Assembly: GCA_029865405.1 (NCBI GenBank)
Contig: JAOUGZ010000205.1
Location: forward strand, 1 to 5,679
Origin: Betaproteobacteria bacterium
Lineage (GTDB): Bacteria > Pseudomonadota > Gammaproteobacteria > Burkholderiales > SG8-39
DNA length: 5,679 nucleotides
Direction of reading: 5' to 3'
Position 1 is the first letter of the stretch; each line of letters starts with the position of its first letter. The position numbers were made by a program, and so were the translations under genes. The notes under the pieces are model-generated. The model did not search any database. It was not told the DNA's origin and saw nothing but the letters and a program-made list of their open reading frames with translations. Positions 1 to 5,679 of the stretch are shown here, in pieces.

Positions 1-1521
1 CCGATCGCGCGCCAGTGCCTTGCAGGCGAAGCCGAGCACGCGCTCGCCGGCGGATGCCGCGGCGGCGATGCGCTTCGCCCAGAGCTCGTGCTCGGGCGCA
101 CCCGCCATCCTGAGTACGGCTTCCGGTGCGCCTTTCACGAACGCCACCGTCTCGCCCGCGGGTCCGTGGTGCAGCGTGGCCATGTAGCGGTGCGCGGCAT
201 CGAACGGGATCTCGTCCAGGCGCGGCCACTCGGCGCGCGCGTGCTCGGCATTGAGTCCCGCCTTCATGGCGAGCGCCACCAGCGCGCCCTCCATCGGATC
301 GCCTTCCACCGCCCAGCCCGCCTCCTGGCGGCGCAGGTGCGCGTCGTTGCAGAGTAGCCCACAGCGCATCAGCGGCACCGCGGCGGCGACCGCCGCCGCG
401 TCGTCGTCATGGCCCACGGCCTCGAGCTCACCCTCGGGCACGTAGCCGGCGCCGCTCACCGCCACCTCGTGCCCGCCGGCGACGACGCGGCGCGCGGTCA
501 TCTCGTTGCGCGTGAGCGTGCCGGTCTTGTCCGAGCAGATCACCGAGGTCGCGCCCAGCGTCTCCACCGCGGGCAGGCGCCGGATCACGGCCTTCCTCGC
601 CGCCATGCGCTGCACGCCGATGGCGAGCGTGATGGTGATCACCGCGGGCAGGCCCTCGGGGATGGCGCTGACGGCGAGCGCCACTACCGCCATCAGCGCC
701 TCCGCCCAGCCGAAGCCGCGCACGCCCACCGCGAACGCGAATACGAGCACCGCAGCCGCGAGCGTGAACCAGGTGAAGCGCACCGCGAAGCGGTTGATCT
801 GCCGCAGCAGCGGCGTGGTGAGCTGCTCCACGCTCTGCAGCAGCGCGCTGATGCGGCCGATTTCGGTGGCGAGGCCAGTGGCCACCACCACGCCAGTGCC
901 CTGCCCCGCGGCCACCAGCGTGCCCGAATACGCCATGCCGCTGCGGTCGCCGAGCGCGGCGCTTTCGGCCACGGCGTCCTCGGCCTTCTCCGCGGCGAGC
1001 GACTCGCCGGTGAGCAGCGCCTCGTCGATGAGCAGTCCGCGCGCGCGCGTGAGGCGCAGGTCCGCGGGCACGCGGTCGCCCGCCTCGAGCAGCACGATGT
1101 CGCCGGGCACGAGCTCGGCCACCGCGATGCTGCGGCGCGCGCCCGCGCGAAGCACCGCGGCCTGCGGCGAGATCATGCGGTGCATGGCCGCGAGCGCCTC
1201 TTCGGCCTTGCCTTCCTGGATGAAGCCGATGACGGCATTCACGACGACCACCGCAACGATGACGGCGGCATCGACGAAATGCGCGAGCACCGCGGCCGCC
1301 ACCGCCGCGGCGAGCAGGAAGTAGATGAGCGCGTTGTTGAACTGCGCGAGAAAGCGCAGCACCGGGTGCTGGCGCCGCGCCTGCGGCAAGGCATTCGGGC
1401 CAGATTCCCTAAGGCGGCGCGCCGCTTCTTCCGGCGCGAGTCCCTGCGCGCTCGTCTCGAGCGCGCGCACCACCTCGCGCGCCGCCAGCGCGTGCCAGTC
1501 GCGTGCCGCCCGTGCCGTCAA
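1..1521 (-). CDS. P-type cation-transporting ATPase (P2/Ca2+-pump-like), C-terminus beyond window
   Basis: Membrane pump that couples ATP hydrolysis to cation transport. Only the first 507 residues are in the window; the hinge, helices 5-10 and stop are missing. Visible in order: N-terminal cation-ATPase domain (W9-H-A-L, then G41-PNALP), membrane helices 1 and 2 (about 64-80 and 85-101), actuator domain with TGES at 171-174, helices 3 and 4 (about 249-268 and 276-300) with PEGLP at 288-292, phosphorylation motif DKTGTLT with acceptor D331, and nucleotide-binding domain with GDPMEGAL (407-414) and KGAPE (463-467). PEGLP followed by AVITITLA is the pattern of SERCA/PMR1-like P2 pumps and bacterial relatives, so Ca2+, Mn2+ or Na+ are candidates; helices 5 and 6, which would decide, are absent. 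No CxxC metal-binding domain is present. Start: no ATG or GTG lies near the domain start. A TTG at 1521-1519 overlaps the upstream TGA (TTGA), with GAGGG at 1536-1532 as a slightly distant ribosome site. The family is certain; start and ion are less so. Confidence 0.93.
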   Translation of the reverse strand, partial: MTARAARDWHALAAREVVRALETSAQGLAPEEAARRLRESGPNALPQARRQHPVLRFLAQFNNALIYFLLAAAVAAAVLAHFVDAAVIVAVVVVNAVIGFIQEGKAEEALAAMHRMISPQAAVLRAGARRSIAVAELVPGDIVLLEAGDRVPADLRLTRARGLLIDEALLTGESLAAEKAEDAVAESAALGDRSGMAYSGTLVAAGQGTGVVVATGLATEIGRISALLQSVEQLTTPLLRQINRFAVRFTWFTLAAAVLVFAFAVGVRGFGWAEALMAVVALAVSAIPEGLPAVITITLAIGVQRMAARKAVIRRLPAVETLGATSVICSDKTGTLTRNEMTARRVVAGGHEVAVSGAGYVPEGELEAVGHDDDAAAVAAAVPLMRCGLLCNDAHLRRQEAGWAVEGDPMEGALVALAMKAGLNAEHARAEWPRLDEIPFDAAHRYMATLHHGPAGETVAFVKGAPEAVLRMAGAPEHELWAKRIAAAASAGERVLGFACKALARDR

Positions 1522-2489
1522 AGTCCGAATGCCCTCACGACACCGAGGTATACGAGCAGGCTGAGGATGTCCTGCACCACCGTGGCGAGCGGCCCGCTGC
1601 CCATCGCCGGGTCGCGACCCAGGCGCGCCAGCCACCACGGCAGCGCGAGCCCGAGCGCCGCGGCGACGGTGCCCGCGGCGAAGATCGCGACCGTGACCGC
1701 CGCGGCGAGGCGCAGGCTACCGAAGAAGAACCACACGGGAAGGAAGCTGAGCACGCCCAGGACGGTGCCGATCGCCATTCCGGTGCGCAGCTCGCCGCCG
1801 AGCAGGTTGGCGATGCCCGAGCGCGTGAGCGACAGCCCGCGCACCGCCACCGCCTCGCTCTGCGTGCCGATGGCGTCCGCCAGGTAGACGATCGCCGGCA
1901 CGAAGAAGGCGACGGCGACGTGCGCCTTCAGCGTCGCCTCGAACCCCGCCATGGCGGCCGTGGCGACGGCGGCGCCGCCCAGGCCCGCGAGCAGCCAGGG
2001 CAGGCGGTGGCGCACGCGGCGCATCGGCGGGTCCTCGATGGCGTGCCGCGCCTGCGAGGTCTCGCGCTGGATGCCGGCGAGCACGTGCAGGTCCTCGACG
2101 TGCTCGCGGCGCAGCACCTGCATGATCGCCTGCGACGGCATCACGCCGAGCACGCAGCCTTCCGCGTCCACCACCGGCAGCGCGTCGACGCCGTGGTGCA
2201 GCGCGAGCGAGGCCGCGCGCTCCTGGTCCGAGTTCGGGCGCACGTGCGGGAAGTCGCGCTGCAGCACCTTGTCCAGCGGTGCATCCGGCTCGAGCGCGAT
2301 CACGCGCGCGAGCGGCGCGGCGCCGACGAGGCGCCCGTGCTCGTCGGTGGCGAGCAAGAGCTCGAGGCTCGAGGGCTTTTCCTCGGCGAGGCGCTTGAGC
2401 ACCTCGCCCACGCGCTCGTCCGGACGCGCGCGCAGCACCGAGGCGACGAGGTGGGCGCCTACGGTCTCATGGTGCCTCATCGGCGGCAT
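1518..2489 (-). CDS. Short MgtE-like magnesium/divalent cation transporter with CBS pair
   Basis: Probable Mg2+ (or other divalent cation) channel of the inner membrane, 323 residues. Two CBS domains occupy about 12-75 and 76-140, followed by a helical connector (about 140-160) and the MgtE membrane domain (about 163-320) with five predicted helices. Family marks are P198 with IGTQ (207-210) and RGL (217-219) in helix 2, and D293-PAMGSGP in the last helix, whose Asp matches the pore Asp of MgtE. In classical MgtE the CBS pair senses Mg2+ and gates the pore. Oddities: the N-terminal superhelical domain of classical MgtE (about 450 residues) is missing, and the usual GGN before xGTQ reads A-D-A (205-207 region). 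Start: ATG at 2489 is chosen because GGTGAG (2498-2493) sits just upstream; a GTG at 2510 would add seven residues and overlap the previous gene. It lies between two cation pumps, 4 bases after one and overlapping the other by 4, which suggests joint ion homeostasis. Confidence 0.9.
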   Translation of the reverse strand: MPPMRHHETVGAHLVASVLRARPDERVGEVLKRLAEEKPSSLELLLATDEHGRLVGAAPLARVIALEPDAPLDKVLQRDFPHVRPNSDQERAASLALHHGVDALPVVDAEGCVLGVMPSQAIMQVLRREHVEDLHVLAGIQRETSQARHAIEDPPMRRVRHRLPWLLAGLGGAAVATAAMAGFEATLKAHVAVAFFVPAIVYLADAIGTQSEAVAVRGLSLTRSGIANLLGGELRTGMAIGTVLGVLSFLPVWFFFGSLRLAAAVTVAIFAAGTVAAALGLALPWWLARLGRDPAMGSGPLATVVQDILSLLVYLGVVRAFGL

Positions 2490-2492
2490 TGT

Positions 2493-2498
2493 CTCACC
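2493..2498 (-). promoter_or_regulatory. Ribosome binding site of the MgtE-like gene
   Basis: GGTGAG matches the 3' part of the extended Shine-Dalgarno sequence and ends three bases before ATG 2489. It contains the TGA stop (2496-2494) of the upstream ATPase, so ribosomes finishing the pump terminate on the start site of the channel. This decides for ATG 2489 over GTG 2510, which has no comparable site upstream. Confidence 0.6.
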
Positions 2499-4875
2499 GT
2501 GCCCGCGCACGCAGCTTGAGCAGCTCGTAGCCGATCACGCCGGCGATGCCGGCCGCCAGCGCCACGCCGAGGTCGGCGGCGCCCAGCGGCGCGAACTTGA
2601 ACAGCGCCGCCGCGCCCGGAAGGTAGATCGCCACGCCGAGCGCGACGAGTGCCCCCAGCGTGATCCACCACAGCGCGGCATTGGGCTCGCGCAACGTGGC
2701 GAGCGCCGAGCGACGCTGCGAGCGCGTGACGTAGAGCAGCGCCAGGTTCGAGAACACGATGGCGGAAAAGGCGACGGCGCGCGCCTCGAACTCGACGCGC
2801 CCGGCGTATCGCGCCCACGCGTAGGCCCCGAACACCGCGCAGAGCATGGCGGCGCCGAGCGCGAAGCTCACCGTCAGCATCTCCAGGTTGAACAGCGGCG
2901 CGCCCGGGTCGCGCGGCGGGCGCTCCATGGCCCCCGCTTCGGTGCGCTCGGCCTCGTACACCAGGGTGCAGGCGGGGTCGATCACGAACTCGAGGAACAC
3001 CACGTGCACCGGCAGCAGGAACAGCGGACCGCCCAGCGCCACCGGCAGGAACGCCATGCCGGCGATCGGCACGTGCACGGACACGAGGTAGCGCATGGCG
3101 TTGCGGATGTTCTCGTAGATGCGCCGCCCCAGGCGCACCGTGCGCACGATCGAGGTGAAGTCGTCGTCGAGCAGCACCAGCGCGGCCGCCTCGCGCGCGA
3201 CGTCAGTGCCGCGGCTGCCCATGGCGATGCCGATGTGCGCGGCCTTCAGTGCCGGCGCGTCGTTCACGCCGTCGCCGGTCATGGCGACCACTTCCCCCGC
3301 CGTACGATAGGCCTGTACCAGGCGCAGCTTCTGCTCGGGCCGCACGCGCGCGAAGACGTGCACGGTGCGCACTGCCGTGGCGAGCGCCGCGTCGTCCATG
3401 GCGGCGATGTCATCGCCGGTCAGCGCCGCGCGCGCCTCGATGCCCGCCGCGCGCGCGATATTGAGGGCGGTGCCCGGGTAGTCCCCCGTGACCATCACCA
3501 CGCGGATCCCAGCCCGGCGGCACTGCGCCACCGCCTCGGGCACCGAGGCGCGCAGCGGATCGGCGAGCTTGGCGAAGCCGGCGAAGCGGAATGCGCAGCG
3601 CCGCGGATCCTCGGGCAGCTCGCCTTCGCATTCGCCTTCGGCCACCGCCAGCAGGCGCAGGCCTTCCTGCGCGGCGCCCCGCAATTCCTCCATTGCATCC
3701 ATGCGCCCGCACAGGGCGAGCACCGTTTCCGGTGCGCCCTTCAACGCGATGCGCCGCTCGCCCTGCGGCGAGCGCCAGGCGTGGCACACCGCCATGAACT
3801 GGTCGCTGAAGGGATAGTCGCGCTCGAGCCTCCATTCGCTGCGCACGCGGCGGGCGTCCGCGCCGGCTGCGGCGACGATCGCCTTCTCCATCGGGTCGAA
3901 GGCGTCGATCTCGCTGGCGAGCGCGGCGAGATCGGCCACCGGCTGCGGTGTATCGACCAGCGCCATGCGGTTCTCGGTCAACGTCCCGGTCTTGTCCACG
4001 CACAGCACGGTGGCGGCGCCGAGCATCTCGATCGCCGCCATGCGGCGCGTCAGCACGCCGTGGCGCGAGATGCGCCAGGCACCGAGGGCGAGGAACACGG
4101 TGAGCACCACCGGGAACTCCTCGGGCAGGATCGCCATGGCGAGCGTCAGGCCGCCGAGCACGCCGCCCAGCCAGTCGCCGCGCACCAGCGCGTAGGCGAG
4201 CGCGAGCGCGAGGCAGAGAACGACCGCAGAGGCCGCCACCAGCCGCACGACGCGCGCCGTCTCGCGCTCGAGCGTCGTCTTGCCGGGCTCGAGCGTCGCG
4301 AGCGAAGTGCCGATGCGCCCGAGCTCGCTGCGTGGCCCGGTCGCGCGCGCCTCGGCGCGTGCGTGGCCCTTCACCAGCAGGGTCCCCGAGTACACGGTGT
4401 CGCCCGCGTGCTTATCCACCGGCAGCGATTCGCCGGTAAGCAGCGCTTCGTCCGCCGTCAGGTCGGTGGCCGCGATGAGCCGCGCGTCGGCCGGCACGCG
4501 GTCGCCCTCGGCGAGGATCAGCAGGTCGCCGCGCACCACCTCGCGCCCGGCGATGCGCTTGCGCTCGCCGTCGCGCAGCACCATGGCGCGCGGGGACGAC
4601 AGGTCGCGCAGCGCCTCGAGCGCGCGCTCGGCCTTGCGCTCCTGCGCGACGGTGATGCCGATCACGCCGGCGATGGAGGCGCCCAGCACCATCGCCTCGT
4701 GCACGTCGCCGAGCAGGAGGTAGATGCCGGTGGCCGCGACGAGCAGCAGGAACATCGGCTCGCGCAGCACGCCGAGCGCAATGGCGAGCGTGCCGTGCCG
4801 CGCCGCCGTCGGCAGCGCGTTCGGTCCGTCGGCCGCGAGGCGCGCGGCCGCCTCGGCGGAGGTCAGCCCCTTCAC
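2494..4875 (-). CDS. P-type cation-transporting ATPase with PEEFP helix-4 motif
   Basis: Complete ATP-driven cation pump of the inner membrane, 793 residues from GTG 4875. Domains in order: N-terminal stretch with GPNALP (17-22), helices 1 and 2 (about 41-56 and 60-78), actuator domain with TGES 147-150, helices 3 and 4 with PEEFP 251-255, DKTGTLT with phospho-acceptor D294, a compact nucleotide-binding domain with KGAPE 379-383, MVTGD 461-465, TGDGVNDAP 533-541, then the C-terminal helices. Only 239 residues separate D294 from TGDGVNDAP, against about 350 in SERCA. It is P2-like overall, but the ion-site helices differ from Ca2+ pumps: aligned by eye, SERCA N768/E771 become H601/I604 and N796/T799 become E629/I632, while D800 is kept (D633). 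The ion cannot be named; no CxxC or heavy-metal CPx motif is present, so it is not a P1B pump. Start: GTG overlaps the preceding TGA (GTGA), with AAGG at 4884-4881 five bases upstream. The open frame continues upstream to 5160, but that part is out of frame with the carrier gene and reads as a shadow. Confidence 0.94.
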   Translation of the reverse strand: MKGLTSAEAAARLAADGPNALPTAARHGTLAIALGVLREPMFLLLVAATGIYLLLGDVHEAMVLGASIAGVIGITVAQERKAERALEALRDLSSPRAMVLRDGERKRIAGREVVRGDLLILAEGDRVPADARLIAATDLTADEALLTGESLPVDKHAGDTVYSGTLLVKGHARAEARATGPRSELGRIGTSLATLEPGKTTLERETARVVRLVAASAVVLCLALALAYALVRGDWLGGVLGGLTLAMAILPEEFPVVLTVFLALGAWRISRHGVLTRRMAAIEMLGAATVLCVDKTGTLTENRMALVDTPQPVADLAALASEIDAFDPMEKAIVAAAGADARRVRSEWRLERDYPFSDQFMAVCHAWRSPQGERRIALKGAPETVLALCGRMDAMEELRGAAQEGLRLLAVAEGECEGELPEDPRRCAFRFAGFAKLADPLRASVPEAVAQCRRAGIRVVMVTGDYPGTALNIARAAGIEARAALTGDDIAAMDDAALATAVRTVHVFARVRPEQKLRLVQAYRTAGEVVAMTGDGVNDAPALKAAHIGIAMGSRGTDVAREAAALVLLDDDFTSIVRTVRLGRRIYENIRNAMRYLVSVHVPIAGMAFLPVALGGPLFLLPVHVVFLEFVIDPACTLVYEAERTEAGAMERPPRDPGAPLFNLEMLTVSFALGAAMLCAVFGAYAWARYAGRVEFEARAVAFSAIVFSNLALLYVTRSQRRSALATLREPNAALWWITLGALVALGVAIYLPGAAALFKFAPLGAADLGVALAAGIAGVIGYELLKLRARAR

Positions 4876-5108
4876 CGCGACCTTGCCGATAGGTAGGCCA
4901 CCACCTGATCGAGGGCGCCGAGCTTGCGGTAGTCGGCTTCCGGAATCTCGATCTTCAGGCGCCCTTTCAGCGCGACGAGAAGATTCAGCCAATCCATCGA
5001 GTCGAGGTCGACCTGGTCGCGAAGCGGTTGGCGAGCGCGGCGTCGGGCGCCACGCGCTGCCCGGCCGCGCGCCTGCGGATGATCTGACGGGCAGTCCATG
5101 CCGCTCAT
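4872..5108 (-). CDS. Acyl carrier protein-like (phosphopantetheine-binding) protein, N-terminal frame doubtful
   Basis: Small carrier protein, 78 residues as read from ATG 5108. The C-terminal half is convincing: DLDSMDWLN places S37 as the attachment serine for 4'-phosphopantetheine, followed by IEIPEADY and a final helix LDQVVAYL. Such proteins hold acyl groups as thioesters for a partner enzyme; no partner synthase is in the window. The N-terminal half (residues 6-26) is Arg-rich and lacks a normal helix 1. Over 5092-5018 the next frame has G or C at 24 of 25 third positions (16 of 25 in the annotated frame) and encodes ARQIIRRR and RVAPDAALANRFA, more like a carrier N-terminus. That frame has no start codon of its own. 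Removing one G near 5097-5096 and adding one near 5018 would join ATG 5099 to it and back to DQVDLDSMDW. So the gene is a sequencing-error case, a damaged copy, or genuinely divergent. It is first in the operon and overlaps the next gene by 4 bases. Confidence 0.72.
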   Translation of the reverse strand: MSGMDCPSDHPQARGRAARGARRRARQPLRDQVDLDSMDWLNLLVALKGRLKIEIPEADYRKLGALDQVVAYLSARSR

Positions 5109-5134
5109 GCTGGCGCAGCACGCGCTGCCGCCTT

Positions 5135-5148
5135 TTGACGTGCATCAA
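5135..5148. promoter_or_regulatory. FNR/ANR-family binding site (TTGAC-N4-ATCAA)
   Basis: TTGAC-GTGC-ATCAA matches 9 of 10 defined bases of the FNR/ANR consensus TTGAT-N4-ATCAA and also fits FixK/DNR-type sites. It lies between the two divergent genes, centred at 5141.5. Its centre is 31 bases from the centre of GACAAT (5170-5175), close to the spacing of a class II FNR-activated promoter for the plus-strand gene. For the minus-strand operon the same geometry puts transcription start near 5100, one base before ATG 5099, but the -10 there (CAGCAT, 5112-5107) is poor. Control by low oxygen or nitric oxide is inferred. Confidence 0.65.
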
Positions 5149-5157
5149 GCCGTGCGC

Positions 5158-5176
5158 CATTGTCCTCGCGACAATG
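5158..5176. repeat. Perfect inverted repeat CATTGTC-N5-GACAATG in the divergent promoter
   Basis: Seven-base arms (5158-5164 and 5170-5176) flank CTCGC. The right arm contains the candidate -10 GACAAT and ends five bases before the acetyltransferase ATG. It could be an operator for a second regulator blocking the promoter; if transcription starts upstream it could also form an RNA hairpin. No known regulator family is recognised from the half-site. Confidence 0.5.
5170..5175 (+). promoter_or_regulatory. Possible -10 element of the acetyltransferase promoter
   Basis: GACAAT matches 4 of 6 bases of TATAAT and sits at class II distance from the FNR-type site. Start of transcription would fall near 5181-5183, at the ATG, implying a leaderless or almost leaderless mRNA; this fits the lack of a Shine-Dalgarno sequence before ATG 5181. 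An alternative sigma-70 reading, TTGACG (5135-5140) with 17 bases to CATTGT (5158-5163), has a weaker -10 (3 of 6). Confidence 0.35.
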
Positions 5177-5180
5177 CAGC

Positions 5181-5679
5181 ATGGCGGATTTTCCCCTGCA
5201 CCTGGTGCGCCAGCGCCGGCTCGCCGACGGGCGCTCGGTGACCATTCGCCCGGTGCGCGCCGGCGACGAGCGCGCCGAAGCGCAGTTCCTCGAGCGCCTC
5301 TCGGGCGAGAGCCAGCGCCTCCGGTTCCTCGATTTCGTGCAGGCGCCGGGCGAGAAGCTGGTGCACTTCTTCACGCACATCGACTACGATCGCCACATGG
5401 CCTTCGTCTGCGAAGCCGCGGGCGGCGAGCTGGTCGGCGAAGCGCGCTACGTCGCCAACGCCGACGGCCGCAGCTGCGAGTTCGGCGTCGTCGTCGCCGA
5501 CCACTGGCGCCACGCCGGCGTGGCGCAGCTGCTCATGGACGCGCTCATCCGCGCCGCGCAGGCGCGCAAGCTCGAGACCATGGAAGGGCTGGTGTTGAGC
5601 GAAAACCAGGAGATGCTGCGCTTCGCGAGAACGCTCGGCTTCGAGCTGACGCCCGATGCCGTGAAGCCCGCGCTGGTGC
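5181..5679 (+). CDS. GNAT-family N-acetyltransferase, 3' end beyond window
   Basis: Acetyl-CoA-dependent acetyltransferase; 166 residues are visible and no stop is reached. The layout is a GNAT domain like the one in bacterial protein lysine acetyltransferases (Pat/YfiQ type): VTIRPVRAGDE (20-30), FLERLSGESQRLRF (36-49), IDYDRHMAFV (67-76), ELVGEARYV (83-91), then EFGVVV (100-105), the acetyl-CoA loop R110-HAGVA, and NQEMLRFARTLGFEL (142-156) at the C-terminal side. E100 sits where Pat enzymes have their catalytic Glu; this is by-eye alignment. The N-terminus begins directly with the GNAT domain, so no acyl-CoA synthetase-like or cyclic-nucleotide domain precedes it; a C-terminal extension cannot be excluded. 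The substrate is unknown. ATG 5181 is the first in-frame ATG; ATG 5174 is in another frame. No Shine-Dalgarno sequence is visible. It diverges from the pump operon across a shared 72-base region with an FNR-type site, suggesting common regulation. Confidence 0.9.
   Translation, partial: MADFPLHLVRQRRLADGRSVTIRPVRAGDERAEAQFLERLSGESQRLRFLDFVQAPGEKLVHFFTHIDYDRHMAFVCEAAGGELVGEARYVANADGRSCEFGVVVADHWRHAGVAQLLMDALIRAAQARKLETMEGLVLSENQEMLRFARTLGFELTPDAVKPALV

Noticed and set aside
409..1887. Open frame of 492 codons on the plus strand, antisense to the partial ATPase
   Set aside because: Low-complexity Arg/His/Ala composition and no recognisable motif; the minus strand here encodes TGES, PEGLP, DKTGTLT and KGAPE of a real pump.
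1503..2519. Plus-strand open frame covering the MgtE-like gene almost exactly
   Set aside because: It is the antisense image of the CBS/MgtE gene, with Arg/His-rich sequence and no family resemblance.
2494..4875. Magnesium importer MgtA or heavy-metal P1B pump identity for the complete ATPase
   Set aside because: Helix 4 reads PEEFP, not the PEMLP pattern of MgtA or the CPC/CPx of P1B pumps, and no CxxC metal-binding domain is present.
1951..4896. Open frame of 981 codons on the plus strand, antisense to the MgtE-like gene and the complete ATPase
   Set aside because: The translation is rich in Arg, His, Gln and Ala with no domain or membrane pattern. It is a shadow caused by high third-position GC on the opposite strand, where real genes carry full motifs.
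5115..5128. GCAGC-ACGC-GCTGC inverted repeat upstream of the carrier gene, considered as a terminator or attenuator
   Set aside because: Only five-base arms, no T run, and such short GC repeats are expected by chance at this base composition.
4876..5160. N-terminal extension of the complete ATPase up to ATG 5160
   Set aside because: The extra 95 residues overlap the carrier gene in another frame and are Arg/Pro/Ser-rich; P2-type pumps of this kind begin near the GPNALP region, and GTG 4875 has a ribosome site and a 4-base overlap.
5145..5513. Minus-strand open frames overlapping the start of the acetyltransferase
   Set aside because: They are antisense to a well-supported GNAT domain and show no motif of their own.

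Overview
The window is very GC-rich, with strong G/C preference at third codon positions, and its encoded families fit a Proteobacterium. A betaproteobacterium (Burkholderiales or Rhodocyclales type) is my best guess, but nothing in the sequence fixes the taxon. No RNA gene, insertion sequence, CRISPR array or phage sign was seen, and nearly every base lies in a gene.

Layout: one tightly packed minus-strand operon fills positions 5108 down to 1. In transcription order it holds (1) a small acyl-carrier-protein-like gene, 5108-4872; (2) a complete P-type cation ATPase, 4875-2494; (3) a short MgtE-like Mg2+/divalent-cation channel with a CBS pair, 2489-1518; (4) a second, different P-type cation ATPase starting at 1521 and running off the window. 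Junctions 1/2 and 3/4 are 4-base stop/start overlaps (GTGA and TTGA). Junction 2/3 is a 4-base gap in which the stop codon lies inside the next gene's Shine-Dalgarno sequence. The genes are therefore probably co-transcribed and translationally coupled. On the plus strand, a GNAT acetyltransferase starts at 5181, diverges from the operon and runs off the right edge.

The 72-base divergent control region (5109-5180) holds a near-perfect FNR/ANR-type half-site pair, TTGAC-GTGC-ATCAA (5135-5148). It also holds a 7-bp-arm palindrome (5158-5176) that contains a possible -10 element for the acetyltransferase. The simplest reading is an oxygen-responsive locus: under low oxygen an FNR-family activator turns on a GNAT enzyme and possibly an ion-homeostasis operon of pump, channel and pump. 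This is inference from the site and gene content.

The most interesting points are: the FNR box; the ACP reading frame, whose N-terminal half looks shifted (third-position GC favours another frame, and two compensating one-base changes would restore a plausible protein); the first pump, which carries PEEFP in membrane helix 4 and altered ion-site residues in helices 5 and 6, so its ion is uncertain; and the odd pairing of a carrier protein with ion pumps.
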